A stretch of DNA of 64,000 nucleotides from Volutella citrinella. Lineage: Eukaryota; Ascomycota; Sordariomycetes; Hypocreales; Nectriaceae. The notes below the pieces were generated by a model. The model was not told the DNA's origin. It searched no databases and saw only the letters and a program-made list of their open reading frames with translations. The DNA is taken from NCBI GenBank assembly GCA_034401135.1, contig JAWZSP010000002.1:2914001-2978000 (forward strand). Reading direction: 5' to 3'. The first letter of the stretch is position 1. Each line of letters opens with the position of its first letter. This document shows positions 35,757 to 47,738 of this stretch, in pieces. The translations under genes were made by a program, and so were the position numbers.

Positions 35757-37548
35757 TTACACAGCCTCTGCAGCCGAGACCTTGGCCATCTCCAACCAGC
35801 CCAGGTCTCCCTTGGCCGTGGCATTGCGGATGGCATACAGCTGGTCCAGGAAGGCCGGGACAAAGGTGCCCGGCCCATTCACCTCTGGCCTCGCAACCGC
35901 GAGCTCAGCCGCAACGCCGAACATGACGGTGCCTGCCACGGCCGCGAGCAGCGGGTCGCTGGGGTACGCAGACACCATGGCGCTCACGGTGGTGCCGAGG
36001 GTGCAGCCGGTGCCGGTGACCTGGCCGAGGATCGCGTGGCCGTTGTGCACGAAGAGCGTGCGGGTGCCGTCGGAAATGGCATCAGCGGCGCCGGTGAGGA
36101 TGACGACGGTGCGTAGACGGCGGGCCAGATCACGAACAAGTGCGGCCTTTTCACTGGCGCCGAGGGATGAGGCCGAGTCCACGCCGCGTTGGAGGATGGA
36201 GGCTCCAGCCACTGTCTGGATCTCGCCCTCGTTGCCTTTGATGACGGTGAACTGGCCGGCTTCAAGCAGTTGCTTCACCGCTGATCGGCGGACAGCAGTC
36301 GCTCCAGCCCTAGATTGGGGAGGCAAGCGTGTCAGCAGAGTGTAGTCAGTGTGGTGGTGTCTCTCATCCCGAAGACGACGCGGCTGAAGGGGGGGAGCTC
36401 ACCCAACAGGGTCCAGGACGACGGGCCGCCCGGCATCGTTGTACGCCTTGAGGGCCTGGACGTAGTTCTTGAGGCCATCGGGGGTCACGGTCCCCATGTT
36501 GACGACCAGAGCGCCCCCCAGCTTGGCAAGGTCGGCAGCCTCCTCGGCGTAGTTGGCCATGATGGGGCTTGCGCCGACACAGAGGGCGACGTTGGCGGCA
36601 AAGTTCTGTACGACCTAGATCCCACGACAGGGCGTCAGCGCAGAATAGATGCGTTTCCCTTCACCAAAGCATACCAGGTTGGTCATGTTGTGCGAGAGCG
36701 GCGTGGTGTCGGCGACGGCCTTGATGACCTGGGGGATCATGGCCACGGTGAGCCTGGACAGAAGATCGCTGGCCGCCTCGGCTGGCTTCTGCGCAGCCAC
36801 AATGGCGCTGACCACGGCCACGCCATCGAGAGCCTTGTTGGGGCCGCGTGAGGCCGTCAAGACGGGGCCGGCGTTGGTGGCGTTGATGCCCCCGATGCAC
36901 ACTGTCGGGACGGCGCCGTGGCCAGCGGCAGCGAGGTCCTCGAGGATGTCACGGACGCCTTCCGGGCCGATGATGGACTTGGTATCCTTCTTTCTGCACG
37001 AGGCGTCAGGGCGGTCACGTCGGAGGCGAGGAAAAGGGCACCGGAATCTCACGTTGCTGTCGAGTAGACGGTGCCGATGCCGAGATAGTCGGCTCCGGCC
37101 TCGCACGCGCGCAGGGCCTCGTCCTTGGAGCTCGCAGTCACACCGATGATCTTGCTCGGACCCAAGAGCCGTCGGGCCTCGGCGTATGCTGACGTCTTCA
37201 ATGTCAGCGGCTCCAAATCCCCTTGCGTCTCTCGTCGACTTCATCGTCGTCGTCCAACGTACCCATGTCGTCCTGGCCAATGTGCACTCCCTCGCAGTCC
37301 ACCTCGACGGCCACATCCACGCGGTCGTTGATCAGCAGCGGCACATTGAAGCGCCTAGTGACGGCGAGCAACTTCCTGGCCATCTCAACGGCGGCGGGCC
37401 GGTCGCTGTGCTTGTCGCGGTACTGCACCACCGTCACGCCTCCTCGCAGCGCATCCTCGACTACGGTGACGAGATCCCGGTCGCCGAGGATCCCGGGCGT
37501 CGAGTCCGTGACTAGATAGAGACTGTAGTTGGCGTGTGGCCTCGTCAT
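35757..37548 (-). CDS. THI6: Bifunctional thiamine-phosphate synthase / hydroxyethylthiazole kinase
   Basis: Five exons: 37548-37263, 37188-37053, 36993-36675, 36614-36403 and 36309-35757; introns 59-93 nt; 501 aa. The N-terminal half (about 1-225) is thiamine-phosphate synthase: LYLVTDS, VTVVQYRDK, PLLINDRVDVA and VHIGQDDM, then GIGTVY and PTVCIGGI as phosphate-binding strands. The C-terminal half (from about 232) is ThiM-type kinase: TPLSHNMTN, QNFAANV, LDPVGAGAT and the catalytic GTGCTLG. The fused enzyme phosphorylates hydroxyethylthiazole and joins it with hydroxymethylpyrimidine diphosphate to give thiamine phosphate. The third intron falls right at the domain junction (after MTNL). Upstream in-frame codons lack an ATG, so 37548 is the start. 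No TPP riboswitch pattern was seen in the leader or introns. Confidence 0.95.
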
Positions 37549-38159
37549 GGCGATAATAAGATTGCGAACAGTTGGGTGAAGCCTTGGGCAAGCTGTCGTG
37601 GGGTTTGTGACGTCGTGGTGAGGGGCAAAAGGTGGGCGTGGGCTCGTCAAGGATCGCTTTTATCCAAAAACGCGACTGCGACCTATTATTCCACTCAAGG
37701 ACTGCAAAGACCCTATATCTTTCGACTCATACGATGGTCCGATGAGTTGGTATCAAGGAGTCGTCGATGTGTGTTGCAGTAACGAAATACAGCTAGTGAG
37801 TGAATTACGCAGTGATTACATATAGGGTAAACCCACGCCAAACCCAGTCTGTCATTTGTGTGCATTTTTCAACGTCAATCATACAGGCGAGTGTGAGTGT
37901 GGGTGTACTCTGGAACTCATGAGGGGAGGGTAATCGTCGCTGTCTATGTCTAATAATCCATCTCTTATCGAAACATGCGTCAACGCTGCTGGTGGCGTGA
38001 CGGTGCGGCCTCATCATCCGGCTGCAATTTTCAAGCACACCAGTGTGCATTCTAGTTTTACAAAACTCCCATTCTTTCAACTAAGAGAAAGAGAAAAGAA
38101 GTCAGTGAGTGAGTGAGTGAGTTTCTGCTTCACCTCAAGATGGGAGGCGAGGCATGCCT
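37549..38159. other. Intergenic region THI6 / NDH-2
   Basis: This 611-nt spacer holds the THI6 promoter (next to 37548, minus strand) and the 3' UTR of the NADH dehydrogenase gene. A (GTGA)4 tetranucleotide tract lies at 38105-38120. No gene is visible. Confidence 0.55.
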
Positions 38160-39734
38160 TCAGAAGCGTGAAATGTCTCGCCCAAACACCCACGTTATGA
38201 ACCAATATACGGGTATCATCAGCTTGTTCCGGATGCTCATGCTCTTGGTCAGGTACGCAGTCCGCCACAGGATCCAGGCTGCGCGGCCCTTGAGCTCATC
38301 CGCCTGCGACTGGTGGATCGCCCGCCACCCGCCCAGGTACGCCATGGTGCCCCAGTTGCGGAAGCGAAACTCCTTGGTCGTGCCATCTGCGTCCTGCTTG
38401 CTGTTGATGCGCTTGGCCAGATACGTCGCCTGCTGGCTGGCCACCTGCGCCGTTGCCGGGTATGCGTGGCCCTGGACTACGGCGCAGTCTCCGATGGCGT
38501 ACACGTCGGGCAGCGCCACCGTCTTGGCCCTGCCGTCACTGTCCTTCTCGCCCGTCTCGAGCTGCACGCGGAGGTGCCCGTCCGTTATGATGCCGCCAGT
38601 CTTGGGGTCCTTGGCGATTTTGCCCAGGCCCTCTATGTCCTGGCCGACCAGCCGACCGACGAGAGGGTTCTGCATGAGCCCTGTGCTCCAGACAACCAGG
38701 CTGGCGGGGACCTCTTGGGGTTCCTCCTTGATGCTCATCATGCAGATGTCGCCTTCCCGGCGGACGCGCTGCAAGTGATGCTCCGTCTTCACCTTGATAT
38801 TGTTCCGCTTGAAGACCTCGGTGGCATATGTGGCCAGGTTCTGGTCAAACATGGGCAGCACCTTTGACGCAATGTCGTAGATGGTGATGGCGACATGGGG
38901 CATCAGCTCGGGGTACAATTTGGCCAAGTCTTCGTGCACCAGGTCGTGCAGCTCGGCCGCAAACTCGATGCCCGTCGGCCCGCCCCCGACCACTGCAAAG
39001 TGCAGCAGCTCCTTGCGGCGCTTCTCGCTCGCCGTCGGCAGGGCGGCCTTCTCAAAGGCCTGGAGGACCTTTGCGCGGACGACGCGCGCATCGCCCACGT
39101 CGCGGAGGAAGCAGGCGTGCTCCTTGACGCCCTCGACGCCGAACGTCTGGCTGTAGCACCCTACAGCCACGACGAGCTTGTCGTAGGCAACCTCAAACTT
39201 CTCGCCGGGAACAGGCTCGACGCCAGTACGGGCCGCCACGTCGTCGTCGCGGGTGTTGACCTCAACACGGATGCGCTTGCGCTTGAAGTCAATGTCCGAC
39301 GCCCACGCCTGGTGGAATTCGGTCAGGGCGAGCCGGCGCGCGGGCTCGATGACGCTGCGGAACTCGAGGGTTCCGACGGCCGAGCCCGCCAGCAGAGGCG
39401 TGAAGACGAAGTGGGAGCGCGGGGAGATGAGGATGCGCGATGCCTTGGACGGCGAGAGGGTCCTGGCAACGGCGTATCCGGCCCATCCCGACCCCAGCAC
39501 CACGACGCGCTCCTTGGCTGCTTCTGCCCCTGAACCCGGATGGAGAATTAGCATATCCGCGCATGCGGGATTATGTGATGAGACAGCTGACGCACCTTGT
39601 CTGTCTCTATTTACCGCTGTCGTGCTCGAAAATCGTTTGCGGGTGTGCGTGGGAAGCGCAAGTACAACGCTGCTGGTTCGGTGCAAAAGGTGCCGAGCAG
39701 CGGCTGCATCAGGACGGGCGATGCTGGGGCGCAT
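38160..39734 (-). CDS. Type II (alternative) NADH:ubiquinone oxidoreductase, mitochondrial
   Basis: Two exons, 39734-39596 and 39529-38160; the 66-nt intron has a GTGCGT donor and GCTAAT branch; 502 aa. It is a single-subunit, rotenone-insensitive flavoprotein that passes electrons from NADH to ubiquinone without pumping protons. Residues 1-45 are Arg/Ser/Thr/Ala-rich (RKRFSSTTAV), a mitochondrial presequence. The FAD-binding motif VVVLGSGWAG is at about 55-64, the NADH-binding VVGGGPTG at about 226-233, and the second FAD contact YAIGDCAVV near 390. The conserved C-terminal WGTMAYLGGWRAI and a hydrophobic amphipathic end support membrane attachment. No EF-hand insertion is obvious. Whether it faces the matrix (NDI) or the intermembrane space (NDE) cannot be told. 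Confidence 0.92.
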   Translation of the reverse strand: MRPSIARPDAAAARHLLHRTSSVVLALPTHTRKRFSSTTAVNRDRQGASAVSSHNPACADMLILHPGSGAEAAKERVVVLGSGWAGYAVARTLSPSKASRILISPRSHFVFTPLLAGSAVGTLEFRSVIEPARRLALTEFHQAWASDIDFKRKRIRVEVNTRDDDVAARTGVEPVPGEKFEVAYDKLVVAVGCYSQTFGVEGVKEHACFLRDVGDARVVRAKVLQAFEKAALPTASEKRRKELLHFAVVGGGPTGIEFAAELHDLVHEDLAKLYPELMPHVAITIYDIASKVLPMFDQNLATYATEVFKRNNIKVKTEHHLQRVRREGDICMMSIKEEPQEVPASLVVWSTGLMQNPLVGRLVGQDIEGLGKIAKDPKTGGIITDGHLRVQLETGEKDSDGRAKTVALPDVYAIGDCAVVQGHAYPATAQVASQQATYLAKRINSKQDADGTTKEFRFRNWGTMAYLGGWRAIHQSQADELKGRAAWILWRTAYLTKSMSIRNKLMIPVYWFITWVFGRDISRF

Positions 39735-40487
39735 TGCCTTTGAGTACTAGACTTTACTCCTTGCCTGGTGATTGATTCCCTCTGACGTGGGCTTATAGAT
39801 CCTCGGAGGGCGTCGTGAGTGCAATTGTTCGTCAAATGTCGGGTTGAAGATGGCCGTGACACTTTATAATAATTAATGGGCATGTCAGAGCTGAAAGCGC
39901 GAAACGGCAAGCACGCTGATGTCATTTCGGACGGACTCCATCGGGCTTGAATCAACCACATGGGGTTTTTGGGTTTCCCACTCCCCACCATCAATCAATC
40001 AACCACCATTCGCTCAGCCAACCGCTGCACAGCCCCTGCTGGGCTCTTCTCATCTTCTTCGTGTCATAATTAGGCACAAACCCACTCGCTGAGCCAAGCC
40101 GCCGTCGCCAACCCAAAGCGTCTCAGCTCAAAAGGTTTGCAGGTCAGCCATTGCGCCACGATAATTCACCGGAGTGTCTGTGGCACCGAAACATCCACTT
40201 CGGACTCAGGTGTCAACACGCACCCCGAGGACTCCGCACCAAGTCGGCTCCGGGTCTCTCCTCTCCCTAGTCTCCAAGATTCTTCACTTGTTTCGAAATT
40301 GCCAGTGACTCACTCGTCCTGCTCCCGACGCAAGGCCTGCTGTAGGCCACAAGAAATCGACTGTATGGTGTTTCTTCATGCTCCTGCAATATATGACCAT
40401 GTCTAAGATCTATCAATCAAGTTTCCTTCGTGCACCGCCGCCTATAGTTTTAACCCCATCCAAGATCATATCCCATCCTTCATCCTC
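39735..40487. other. Intergenic region NDH-2 / UTP10
   Basis: This 753-nt spacer holds the promoter of the NADH dehydrogenase gene (minus strand, near 39735) and the 3' UTR of UTP10 (near 40487). No structured element or gene is visible. Confidence 0.55.
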
Positions 40488-43400
40488 CTACTGCAACATC
40501 GCATCCAGGCTCTCACCAAGCACGCCCTCAATCTTGAGAATCCACCTCTGCGTCTCCCGGTCGACATTTTCGTCATCGTCCTCCTGCAGCTCGCTGATCC
40601 TGGGCAGCATCTCGTGCAGCATCGACAGCCACTCCTCTCCGAGCCGGTCCGTGAGCGCCTGCTGGCACAGCACGGCGGCCAAGCGCACCTGCGTCTGTTC
40701 CGATCTCAGGTGCTTCAGCAGCGCCGAGTTCACCTCCTTCTGATGGGCCTGGGAGTCCGCCGCCGCCGCTAGCTCAACCGTCGCCGGGATGAGGTCCTTG
40801 GTGACATCCACCGACCCAGCATGTGAGAATTGCTCTAGAATGACCGGCCCAACGGCCCCGAAGTGGGCCGGTGCCTGCCAGAAGTCATCCTGATCGTGCT
40901 CAAAACACTTGGCCAGCGTCTGGAGCACCCTGCTCCAGAGTGCCTGATCCTCGGCGACCTGCAGGTCCACAGCCTTGAGAATCTTTACGGCGTCCTCCAC
41001 GATGTAGGTGGCGTAGTTGGTCACAATCGACTTCAAGCCGTCAAAGAAAGCCTGCAGGAAGCCGTAGATGCTGTACTGCCGCAGTTGTCGGCCGACCTTG
41101 TCCTTCTTGGATGACCCGACACTGGACCACTCTATCAGCTGAACAAACACTGGCCGGAACGCCGCGTCATTCAGCTTGTAGATCATCTTCAGCGCCTTTT
41201 CGTTGGCGCTTGATTCGGCGGCTGAGAGCTTGTCCATCGCCTCTGCGCTGACATCACCCTGGGCGTCCGTGCATTTTTCTCTTCGTAGATCAAAGACCTT
41301 GAGCAAAATGCTGGACAATATGGTCACGTTCTTGGAAATACCCGATTTGGGGTGGTTATCGATTGCGAGACCCAAGACCTCGAGATACTCCGCAATAGCC
41401 TAAAATGTGTTAATGATGCGCTGCACAAAAACGAATGTGAGGGCAGACTTACAGAAAATCCGGCCGTCTTGGCGCTCTGCCAGTTTCGGTCCAGGCCCCC
41501 AAAGATCTCCTTTGCCTCCACTTGCTTGGCAAGGAAGTGTAGACAATCGATTCGGCTCTCCTTGGTTTCTTCATCAAGCTCCAACTCAGCCGAGCGGTTG
41601 GAGATCTCCAAGATCCGGTCAATGTAGGTCGAAAGCATGTACGGCAGTTGCTCCGCGAGGGAGCTAATAAAACCGTAGCTTGCAACGTGGAGCTCCTCAT
41701 CTGTGTCGTCCCCAGAGATGCTGCTCTCGAGGTAAGCAACGACACGAGGGATGGCCGTGGGTAGCACCGGCACGATGGCATCTTGAAGAACATCAACAAG
41801 AGATGTCAAGCACAACAGAGCCATGACCCTGAGGCGCTCTTCGGACTGGCCCAGGCAATGCTCTCCAGCAATAGTCGCAGCCGCCGCGACCACAGCCTCG
41901 ACGTCCTTCTTGCCATACTTCTCCGCAATCTTGTCGACGCAGGTCACGGCAGTGTGCTTGTAGCGCATGTCGTCCGACTCCCTGATGCCTGCCGTCAACT
42001 GGGGCAAGAAGGAGAGGAGCACGGCGCGAGAAGACGGGTCAGTGTTGCTCTCCTGCTCCACCCGAACCTCCAGAGCACGCAGAACCTTTTGACGGAGCCC
42101 CATGTCTGGCCGGTCGAGGAGGCTCTCGACAGCCTTGATGAACTCTCCGATGGACAGAAGGTTGAGGTGGTTCGAGAGCGCCTGCCCGCATCGACTGTGG
42201 AGATTCTTTGTCCCCTTGACAGTGTCTGCCAGCTTGAGAATGTTCTCCAGCAGCGTAGAGTACAGCTCGCGAATCTTGACGGCATCCATACCATCGGCCT
42301 CGATAATACTGCCGATCTCCATCTTGAGCTTCTTGCTCGCGAGGAAGCTGGGGAATGCGGATAACTGGCGGAGAGCGATTTCCTGCACATCCTTGTCGTC
42401 CTTGTCCTCGCTGATACCCAGTAGAGCAAAGGAAATGCCAGGTTTGGGCTTGAACAAATCAGAGATGAGCTCGATCAACTTGACAAGGCTTTCAAGCTGG
42501 ACGTCAATGCTGAAATTGTTCAGCAGCTCGCCCACGAACTGAAGAAGAGCATCGCTAGAACCATATCGATCCACTAGCATGCTCACAAGAGCGTGGAGGA
42601 ACTGTTGCGGCCCAAGTGTCTCCACCAATGCCACAAACAGGCCATGTCGTCTGTGTGCAGGGATGTGCTCGTAGGCAGTAGTGAAACTGACGAGGATATC
42701 CGATGCAGCAGCAACCAAGTTCTTCTGCCCCTGGCCCAGCTTTTCAATCAGAGGAGGGACAACCTCCTTGATCGTTTGGGACACAACGTGCGCAGAGTAG
42801 TCATCGCTCTGGCGGAGAACAGATGTCCCCATGAAGGTGAAGATGGGCATGACGCTATGAAGGACCAGGTTGGGCGCCGTGGTTGCCAGGTTGGCAATCA
42901 ACAAGAGCGCTGCGTTCTGCACGACGGGGCTGGACGTCTTCTGAATGCAATTAACGAGCAGATCGCCGTAGCCACCAGAGCTATCAATCTTGAGCTTCTT
43001 GTTCGATTTGTAAGCTGGCATCATCGCTAGAAGGCTTCGCAAGATTAGATTCTGCAGATAGCCTAGCTCAGATCCGACAACCGTTCTGAAGTGCTGGAGC
43101 TCAGACAGTGCGGTGAAGAGGCCGTCGAGCAACTCTGGGTGTTCAACGGGCTCCGAGTTTTCGACCAGCTGCAAAACAAAAGTCACCTTTCGCAAAGCCT
43201 GGCTGAGCTCGGGCGTGACCTGGGCAATGAGCCCTCGGTCGCCTGCCGAGGAACTCGTGCGGCGTCTCTTGTTGGGAGGGGGCTCTGTAATCATCTTGGT
43301 ACCCGTCTGAATAGAGTCGAGGAAGAAGGAGAGGATGTCCGTTGTCAGGCGTACGTGCCGAAGAACGTCGGCAGCTTCGGCTGGAACGATGGACTCGTTG

Positions 43401-46003
43401 TCTCCAGATCCTGTTGATTCCTGAGATATTTCAAGCAGCTTTTCTGCCGCCAAGAACCTGAAGTCGGCCTTCATTGTCGACCAAATCTTTCTGAGGCGGG
43501 CAAAAATAGCCCGAATCAGATCCGCCTTCTCGCGCTGCTCCGGATCGCGGAGGAAGTCTAAGAAGAACTCGAGGCCAGGGGTATCATTAGGCACAACAGC
43601 TTCAACAAAGGAAGTGTCCATCTCGGTCTTCTCCAGCCGCTCGGCCGAGCAAAGCGCGGAGGCCTCAAGTTCGTTGAGACCGGCCCACCACCGAAGCGCT
43701 GGCAGAAGCAGCTGTGTTCTTGTGGTTGTTCCGACACCTCGAATTTCGTTTATCGTCTTGAGCAGCCTGCTCTTGACGAGAATAATTGGAGAGTGAACAA
43801 TGTGAGAGGCCAGGAAGGTCAAGAGAGCGAGACGGCCTTGCTGCGACATGTGGTCCTTCTTGTCGAGCGATGGGTCAGGCTTCGCATGATACTTCCCCTG
43901 CTCGATCGAGGTTCGTAGCACGGCAGAAATATGATTAGGGTCCATCACACACTCCTCGACAGTTGGGAGAATTTGCAGTTTCAGCAACTTCACCACAACA
44001 TCAAGGGTGAGTAGTGCAAATTTGTTCTTCTTGCCGTACAAGACACCCTCTCCCCAAACAGGCAAGCCGTTCGAACCTGCGGCTGAGCCGTACTGTCCAG
44101 TCACCACGGTGATCAAGTCAGCAGCAGCCTTACGGACGCGCTTTGAGGGGTCACCAAGCGCCGCAATGCAGTAAGGTACGAGGGTTTGGAGATCGGTCGA
44201 GCCGGCCGCACCACTCTTCAGCGTTCGCTTGACCATGTCGAGTGCCGCGACGCGCGCCAGCGCAGGATAGGGCCCGCACCAGATGCGGATAAAGAATGTG
44301 AAATATGTGCAGTCTTTGAGCGCCGTTTCCCGGTGGAGTTGAGGTGCCTGGTCGAACTTGGTGAGAAGTTCAGGGCTGGTAGTTGCATCCGAAACGATGG
44401 AGAAGAAAATGTGACTAAATTCGTCGAAGACCTCACCGCGCTGAGGTGTGAGACAGGATGGGAGGTGCACAGATTGGCCGCACAACTCTTCAACAACTAG
44501 TCCAAGGTCTCGAGGTTTCTTCTCCTCTGTAGCGGGGTCACTCTTCGCAGCTTCGGGTAGTGCTCTGGTACGGAACGAGACATCAAGTTTCAATTCGAGT
44601 TCTTCAATATCGAACTTGACCTCTTCAATGACGGACTGGATGATGTCCCCGGGTTTTCCGGATGTTTGGGACAGGGTGATCAGCGTGGAGCCAAGCTCCC
44701 TCCTGAGAGCACCGTTCTCGTCGTTGTCGTCGTTCAACCTGTGGGCAGTCAAGATAATTGACTTGAAGATGACCGCAATTTGCTTGTCCTTCAAGATCTG
44801 GCTGCTAAGGATGGCCTTGATGGTGACCAGGCCTCGAGAGTCACCCTTTTTGGTCAGCCTCTCAATAAGGGCAAGACAAAGACCATTGGCAAGCTTGTCA
44901 ATGCGTCGTTCCTGGCCGATTTCAACCAAAAGATTGCCAATATCTGTGACCTTCATCAGGGCCTTGGTGGTCTTGCTGCTCATTTGTTTCGCCGATCGAT
45001 ATTGCGCAAGAATGGCCAAGCAAACCAAGCCGGGACGGACGGTGTCGTTAGTCCAACCGTATACTGTCTGATCCATGAAGGCTGTCACAGCAATGTCCTC
45101 AAGGTTCCCCTTGGATACAAACACTGCAATCGCCATGTAGGAAGCAATCTGAATGCTGGGAACCTTCTTCATGACCAAGGATTCGGCAAAGATTGGGCCA
45201 AGTCGCTGTAGCAAGGCCTGGTCGTTGTCTCTCTGTACGGCGGAACGGCCAGACTTGTTCTTGTCCAGAATTCCACTGGCTGCCTCGGTCATCAGGCCGC
45301 CCCAGAAAGAAACGAGAGCAGGGTAGTGGTACTGCATTCGGCAGGACGCGAGGGTGTACTCGGAGACGAGGGTCAGGAACTCGGGGTGGTGAATGGCTTG
45401 ACGGACCAATAGCGGTCGAGGAGGACATGTTGCGGAACGGACATAGGGATCAAGAAATCGAAACTCGTGTGGAATGCGTGTAGGAAGGATTGACAGGACC
45501 GTCGAAAATGCTGGGATGGAGTGGTAAGGCAGGAAAGCCAGCAGTAGAGAGACGGTGTTTTCCTCGTGGATACTTCGCTTGGATTAGCGCCAGACAGAAG
45601 GCAACTATTCAGATATTTGAACATACCGAAATCGACGGACTAGCCATTCGATGGCCTTGATAGCCGGCATCAATCTAAGGCGACTTCCAACCAGGCGGAG
45701 GAAAGCATCAATGCGCTTGTTAAGCTCCTCATTTTCGGCGGCAGTTAGCTGCGAGCGCTCCTGGTTTTGGCTCTCTTCGCTGAAAATTGTCGTTTGGAAG
45801 GCCGTAAATCGCACATCAAGCTGGCAGAGTTCTTCAAAGCCCTGGAAGCAGGTGGTGTAGAGGGTCTGATAACTCTGTGTCGCGGCGACGCGAGGCTCCC
45901 AGATTAACGACTTGGAATGGGCCGCCTTCTGCGCCTTCACGTTGAGGGTGGATTTCGAATTGGCGGCCACCTGCGCCAACTGGGCAGCGAGAGAGGTCAC
46001 CAT
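40488..46003 (-). CDS. UTP10: U3 snoRNP component UTP10 (HEATR1 homologue)
   Basis: Three exons: 46003-45627, 45572-41453 and 41399-40488; introns 54 and 53 nt; 1802 aa, the usual fungal length. It is an HEAT-repeat scaffold of the t-UTP/UTP-A subcomplex, needed for rRNA transcription and 18S processing in the nucleolus. The N-terminus MVTSLAAQLAQVAANS and the following FQGFEELCQLDVRFTAF are UTP10 hallmarks. Intron 1 joins RRFR to IHEENTVS exactly as in homologues. The body is made of helical HEAT pairs. The C-terminal 300 residues match the BP28CT domain (for example the region from ILSSILLKVFDLRR to the GLKSIVTNYA helix). An RRPE-like A/T element lies upstream. It is divergent from the esterase gene. 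Confidence 0.95.
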
Positions 46004-46771
46004 TGTGACACGAAAAGCACCTCGAGCTGGTGGATTGTTGGCGGCGGCGATGTCAATGGATCTCGCCGAAATTTTTTGGAGCGAGAGATGATGGATGACC
46101 ATTTTTTGTTATCGATAAGGCTGGAGTGCCGCCCCACCGGTCCCTACCTCGGACTATTTTACTCACTGAGAGGCACGACCACCCCCACCAACCCAGCCCA
46201 CGTCCCTGAACGGCTGGATGAATGATGTCAACCCCGGTGTCATTCTCATCACCTTATTCAATTCACTGATGCGCAAAGCTAAACTGTGGGAGTTTTGTGG
46301 ACTACAAGTAAACACTAAAATGCTCCGGGGTCTGCATGAGTTGTTATATGTTATATGCGCTCCTGGGACTTCGGCGCTGCTTGACCCCGACGTTTGGGGG
46401 TTCCCCGCCTTTTGGCCAAACCCCCTGGCAGTCAACCCTCACGTTCAGCAATCAAAACCCAGGCCAATAAGCACGCAGTTCGTGACGGGTCGCTGCACGA
46501 CAATTAGAACGGCCGTAGTACAAATTTTCCATAGTAACTAAGTACGGATGCAAATCGCCTAATGTAGTGTGCTGATAGGCGCGGATAGGCGGGGGATTCT
46601 CGACGGCGTATGGTGGAATTCAAAAGCGGAGAGACGCCTCTGGCCGGAGTGATTGCCTGCAGCCCTTTTTTAGCCGCAGGTCAGACCCGGCTTTGCCTTT
46701 ATCTATTTATCTTCTCTGTCCACTTCATCATCCAGCTCCAGAAACGAAAACAGGTGTAGACGCGATCCAAA
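46004..46771. other. Divergent promoter region UTP10/IAH1
   Basis: This 768 nt lies between the two start codons. The UTP10-proximal part has an A/T-tract element (46068-46077). The IAH1-proximal part ends in a T/C-rich leader. No gene is visible. Confidence 0.6.
46068..46077 (-). promoter_or_regulatory. RRPE-like element upstream of UTP10
   Basis: On the minus strand this reads AAAAAATTTC, about 65 nt before the UTP10 ATG. It matches the core of the ribosomal RNA processing element (A-rich then TTT) that precedes many ribosome-biogenesis genes in yeast. A GATGA string lies about 15 nt away, but the full PAC consensus is absent. A chance match is possible. Confidence 0.35.
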
Positions 46772-47738
46772 ATGGCAGTGAGTGAACTTCCTCGCAGTTG
46801 GATTGATGCTGAGATCTAACCCCCAAAAGTGCTCTTACCCCCAAGTTGTCCTTTTCGGGGATTCCCTCTTCCAGCACTCGATCGAGACAATGGATGGCTT
46901 CTCGTTCCACTCGGCTCTCCAGACCAGTGAGTTATCGCACCTTTCGCTATGTTTGTTCTCGCCGTTGACTAAAGCCACCTCCCCAAGCCTTACGACGACG
47001 GTTTGATGTCATCAACCGCGGCCTCTCGGGATGGAATACTGCCCATGCGCTCCAGCATTTACCTGCCATCTTCCCGGAGCGCACAGCCTCGTCTTCCAAG
47101 ATGGATTATCTTGTGAGTTATTATATGAACTCTTCGCAACTTCTCTGGTTCCTCAGCTTACCACAATACCTTAGGTTGTGCTTCTGGGGGCAAACGATGC
47201 TGCCCTAGACCTGCCCACTACCAGCCAGCACCTCCCCCTTGAGACCTACAAGGACAACTTGACCAAGATTATCAATCATCCACGCATCACTGCTCACCAG
47301 CCCAAGATCTTGCTTGTCACTCCGCCCCCTCTAGATGAGATTAAGAAAGGGCCGCTGGACATTGCGAATGGGCATTCACGATCCACCCGCACGTCCGAAA
47401 TCAGCGCTTCGTATTCGGAAGCCGCCCGCCAGGTGGCGCGGGAGAACCCAGGCGTGGTGTCCATAGATCTGTGGAAGGCCATCATGGACAAGGCCATCTC
47501 GATGGCAGCACCAGGTGACTACCAAGAAGGCGGGCCCGTGCTGGGCTCCTTGGAAAACGGAAAACAGGGTGGCCTGGATTCACTCTTGCCAGATGGGCTC
47601 CACATGAGTGGCGAGGCCTACAAGGTCTTCTATGAGCTCCTGGTTCCTCATATTGCACCTGAGTTCCAGGGCCTTGCTGATACCGACTTCACCGGCTGGG
47701 TGGTTCCTGACTGGCGAGAGTTGTGCGAGCAAAAATAG
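46772..47738 (+). CDS. IAH1: SGNH-hydrolase esterase, isoamyl acetate-hydrolysing type
   Basis: Four exons: 46772-46777, 46830-46926, 46988-47112 and 47175-47738; introns 52, 61 and 62 nt; 263 aa. The first exon encodes only Met-Ala, so a simple ORF search misses the true start. Block I is VVLFGDSLFQ with the catalytic Ser, block II has the Gly (RGLSGWNTA), block III is LLGANDA and block V is DGLHMS with catalytic Asp and His. This matches the IAH1 branch of GDSL esterases, which hydrolyse acetate esters such as isoamyl acetate. No signal peptide is present, so a cytosolic location is expected. It shares its upstream region with UTP10. Confidence 0.93.

Noticed and set aside
36403..36680. Possible frameshift in THI6 exon 4
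   Set aside because: On re-reading the bases around 36600, the conserved QNFAANV segment is intact and all five exons join in frame.
35757..37800. Possible TPP riboswitch in the thiamine gene
   Set aside because: The conserved CTGAGA and CCTGATC-type pieces were not found on the minus strand in the leader or introns. The only CTGAGA lies in the 3' flank.
38895..39533. 212-codon + strand frame
   Set aside because: It is a shadow of the NADH dehydrogenase gene on the minus strand, which has complete family motifs.
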